Below, piece after piece: positions 23,085 through 25,051 of a stretch of 25,051 nucleotides of DNA. Each line of letters begins with the position of its first letter. The first letter of the stretch is position 1. The notes below the pieces were generated by a model. The model saw nothing but the letters and a program-made list of their open reading frames with translations. It was not told where the DNA came from and ran no database searches. This DNA comes from Flavobacteriaceae bacterium (lineage in GTDB: Bacteria > Bacteroidota > Bacteroidia > Flavobacteriales > Flavobacteriaceae), in contig JACXVH010000022.1 in assembly GCA_014763515.1 (NCBI GenBank), positions 1-25,051 of the forward strand, given 5' to 3'. The position numbers and the translations under genes were made by a program.

Positions 23085-23444
23085 TTGAAAAACGACACAA
23101 CATTGACAACAGACGACACAAAATTATATTCTCAACAGTTCTACAATCTTAATAGTCTTGTCGGAAAACGCATTGACGAAATAGTTTTTTATCTTGAGGA
23201 CACCGACAAGGACTTTTCAGAGGTTGAAAACTCATATGGCAAAAGCCTTCATACAGGCATAGATATTAAAGCCGACAAAATATACTTCTCAATTGGTTGC
23301 AGGTTCACAGACATTCATTACGGACTGACAATTTCTGAAGGACGAACAACCGAATTTGAATTTATCGAAGAAGAGAAAAAACCAATAATGTTTGACACAA
23401 AAATCATTGGGCAGACAATAAAAGCGTTGACATTTATTGGATGA
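23085..23444 (+). CDS. Orphan hypothetical protein, possible 5' half of a split gene
   Basis: Up to 119 aa. No ATG: the frame opens with TTG at 23085 (or TTG at 23103), after a stop at 23073. No signal peptide, no membrane segment; a mixed beta-strand/acidic chain (LVGKRIDEIVFYLEDTDKDF, GIDIKADKIYFSIGCRFTDIHYG). Codon use differs from its neighbours (many GAC for Asp, where nearby genes prefer GAT), suggesting foreign origin. The stop TGA overlaps the ATG of the next ORF (ATGA), in a different frame. Either two coupled small genes, or one gene broken near 23435. Function not recognised. Confidence 0.5.
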   Translation: MKNDTTLTTDDTKLYSQQFYNLNSLVGKRIDEIVFYLEDTDKDFSEVENSYGKSLHTGIDIKADKIYFSIGCRFTDIHYGLTISEGRTTEFEFIEEEKKPIMFDTKIIGQTIKALTFIG

Positions 23445-23704
23445 AAATTCCGTGGGACGGAGCAGTTGGATATTATCCTCAAGAATTTGTCATTAAGACA
23501 GAAAATAACTTCTTTCTAATTTCATCAATTGAAATAAATAACGGAGAAGTAAATACAGAGTTTACAAACGAGTTACTAGTAATTGAAAATGAAGAGACGG
23601 CAAAACAACTACAACTCGGAAACTATGGACTTGTAGACAATGGACGAGAATGGTTTAACAACTTTGACGAATTAAATGAAGCTGACAAGAAAAACTGGCT
23701 ATAA
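23441..23704 (+). CDS. Orphan hypothetical protein, possible 3' half of a split gene
   Basis: 87 aa, beta-rich with acidic C-terminus (MKIPWDGAVGYYPQEFVIKTENNFFLISSIEINNGEV). The sequence reads as a natural continuation of the previous ORF (IKALTFI... then WMKIPWDGAVGYYPQE...), which would need one frame change close to 23435-23443. GAC-rich codon use, same as the preceding ORF. Its TAA (23702-23704) is the first base group of the large imperfect palindrome that follows. No family recognised; immunity-type or cassette-borne proteins are possible but unproven. Confidence 0.5.
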   Translation: MKIPWDGAVGYYPQEFVIKTENNFFLISSIEINNGEVNTEFTNELLVIENEETAKQLQLGNYGLVDNGREWFNNFDELNEADKKNWL

Positions 23705-23828
23705 CAGCAGTTTGGCAAAATGGCGGGTTTTGTGCTAAATTGAACATTCGGTTTTCAAATAAACATAGTGCTAAAATGAAAGTAAGTGCTTTAGAGTCCG
23801 CCACTTCACCAAGCTGCAGCCCGTTGTG
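23702..23828 (+). repeat. Imperfect long palindrome, attC-like recombination or hairpin element
   Basis: Outer arms at 23703-23726 (starting AACAGCAGTTTGG) and about 23800-23827 (CCGCCACTTCACC, AAGCTGCAG, CCGTTGTG) are complementary with mismatches and a bulge: GCAG-TTTGG-AAA-TGGCGG on one side, the revcomp GCAG-CTTGG-GAAG-TGGCGG on the other. The loop is about 70 bases and has the repeated word GTGCTAAAA/GTGCTAAAT. The element begins at the stop of the previous ORF (TAAC) and ends in GTTGTGG, the layout of an integron attC site (TAAC...GTTRRRY-like), though the core match is imperfect. A GC level well above the surroundings marks it as foreign. Confidence 0.5.
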
Positions 23829-23880
23829 GGTAATTTCAAGAAAACCGTATAAAAGAAGAACAAAAACAGAAAAATCAAAT

Positions 23881-24974
23881 ATGAAAAAAAATATTTTTAG
23901 TCTATTATTTCTATTATTATCGTTGAATATTTACAGTCAAGAATTAATCGAAGTTTGTGAAAAAACTATAAAAATTACTTTTTTAAGCGAGGAAGTTTTT
24001 TATTACGGTTTCGCTGAAAATGACAAAATCATTTTTAGTTTGGAAGAAGTTAATGGAAAAGAAGTAAAAGAAGTTGAAATTCTAGAATATCCAGAAAGTT
24101 TAAAATTTTCAGATTTCAAAGCAAAAAAAATTGAAAACAAACAAATTCAAGTAACTAAAAAAATATTTACAAATTTAGAATTTACAATTCATCTTTAGGA
24201 GGAAGAATTTGTAAAATTAAAATACAAAGAATTCCAGCTAACGAAAAAACTAAAAATTTCAATACAACTATAAATTGGATTGAAAAACAAGAAACTACTT
24301 ACAACACTTACACGAAAGATGTAACAGTTGGTTATGAAATTAAATATGAAACAAGAGTTAGAAAAGAATTAGTCAAAATAGATACTTTAATAACTCAATT
24401 GTTTGACAAAACATTAAGAGTTCATTCTGAAACAGCAATTGGAAAAACCCAGTATACATACGCAACAGTTGAGTTACCTGTAAATTCATATTTCCCAAAC
24501 CAATTAAATCCATATAAAACGACTGAAGTCGTTTCTTGGTCATATTAGTTAGGAGTTGGTCAGAAATCTAAAGAAGATTATGAAAATGCAAATAAAAAAT
24601 TTACATCTGGAATAACTACACTAGGGGCATTATCAGGATATGATGCACTTGCCACATTAGCAGCAACGGGAATCTCAATGTTTACAAATACAAATATTGG
24701 TGAGAATGTAACTTTTAAATTTTATGGTATTCAAAATGGAAAAGAAATAATTATAGATTATGGAAATGTAATATCAGCTTCAGGTAGAAATGACAAAATA
24801 ACACAAGGTTCTTTTTCTGTACAATTATTTAATGATAATTTCAAAGATGGAATTGATGTTAATTTAAAAATGATAGCAATGCAAATTCAAAAAACTTGGC
24901 AAGACAAACAATACCAAGAAAAAATAGAAATTCCGAAAATCGAGAAGCAAACTTTTAAAGGTACTATAACATAA
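23881..24974 (+). pseudogene. Secreted hypothetical protein gene, inactivated
   Basis: Starts with a clear signal peptide (MKKNIFSLLFLLLSLNIYSQ) and reads to a TAG at 24196-24198 (105 aa). One base back in frame, an open frame continues as NSSLGGRICKIKIQRIPANEK..., so a frameshift lies between about 24180 and 24195. That frame has a TAG at 24546-24548 where TGG (Trp) is likely ancestral (SWSY-stop-LGVGQKSKEDYENANKKF), then runs on to TAA at 24972-24974. The restored protein would be about 364 aa. The distal part has a hydrophobic stretch (TLGALSGYDALATLAATGISMF) and a beta-rich tail. No family recognised. Two independent lesions indicate decay. Sits just after the attC-like element. Confidence 0.75.
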
Positions 24975-25048
24975 ACTGTGTAAGTAGAAAAAATAATGGG
25001 GTTTTAAAACCCCATTATTTTTTTGTTTAATTTTAAATTTTACACAGT
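24975..25048. repeat. Nested inverted repeats at the window edge (possible transposon end or MITE)
   Basis: Outer 9-bp arms ACTGTGTAA (24975-24983) and TTACACAGT (25040-25048) enclose a 30-base perfect palindrome (24991-25020). ACTGTGTAA-type ends are seen in some IS256-family elements, from memory, so a remnant or short element is possible; no transposase is in the window. Confidence 0.4.
24989..25026 (+). terminator. Strong terminator after the pseudogene
   Basis: 30-base perfect palindrome at 24991-25020 (AAATAATGGGGTTTT and complement) followed by TTTTGTTTAATTTT. Perfect symmetry makes it bidirectional. May also be the core of the nested repeat element. Confidence 0.75.
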
Positions 25049-25051
25049 CTT

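Noticed and set aside
22931..23152. 73-aa ORF after ilvE
   Set aside because: Begins inside the ilvE terminator stem, low-complexity hydrophobic product, no promoter.
23740..23880. N-terminal extension of the secreted protein ORF
   Set aside because: It translates the attC-like palindrome; the Met at 23881 opens a perfect signal peptide.
1..25051. tRNA, rRNA, CRISPR array, toxin-antitoxin or defence cluster
   Set aside because: No cloverleaf, rRNA-like, regularly spaced repeat or recognisable toxin, nuclease or defence domain was found by eye on either strand.

Overview
The window looks like chromosome from a member of the Flavobacteriaceae (Bacteroidota), Flavobacterium-like. The DNA is very AT-rich. 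Start codons lack Shine-Dalgarno sequences. Several promoters match the Bacteroidota -7 element TAnnTTTG. Many products (LETM1-related protein, DUF4920 lipoprotein, FadN/FadA/FadE set, MnmD, OxyR/Dps pair) are of flavobacterial type. I see no tRNA, rRNA, CRISPR array or complete insertion sequence.

Layout. (1) 1-149: end region of an off-window leftward gene's promoter, plus strong terminators. (2) 149-2650, minus strand: an LtaS/sulfatase-family membrane enzyme, translationally coupled to a small dual-specificity-phosphatase-like protein whose 3' part is out of frame by one base. (3) 2852-12831, plus strand: a fatty-acid degradation region. Two tandem paralogous acyl-CoA synthetases are followed by a MarR-type regulator and, in one apparent operon, FadN (hydroxyacyl-CoA dehydrogenase/enoyl-CoA hydratase), FadA (thiolase), a four-helix-bundle (S23-type) protein and FadE (acyl-CoA dehydrogenase). 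Near-identical palindromes (core ATGCACGCAT) lie upstream of the first synthetase and of marR and are the likely MarR operators. FadE lacks an internal block that carries the family's FAD/substrate-binding signature. (4) 12868-14117, minus strand: cation/proton antiporter, divergent from a LETM1-related gene (14211-15407). (5) 15408-17974, minus strand: small membrane-anchored protein, SulP anion transporter and beta carbonic anhydrase, plausibly an inorganic-carbon (bicarbonate) module. (6) 18050-19597: dps and oxyR, divergent, with a shared dyad between them. (7) 19630-21597, minus strand: small conserved protein, MnmD tRNA methyltransferase, CxxCH lipoprotein and DUF4920 lipoprotein. (8) 21834-22901: branched-chain aminotransferase ilvE. 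(9) 22960-25051: an accessory, decaying tail. It holds two overlapping orphan ORFs, an attC-like 125-base imperfect palindrome beginning at a stop codon, a secreted-protein pseudogene with one frameshift and one nonsense codon, and a nested inverted repeat at the window edge.

The most informative observations are the paired operators that tie activation (acyl-CoA synthetase) to beta-oxidation, the internal deletion in FadE, the S23-type gene with flanks that recur empty elsewhere in the same operon, the frameshifted phosphatase, and the attC-like element with broken genes around it. Nothing here is clearly a new defence or biosynthetic system.
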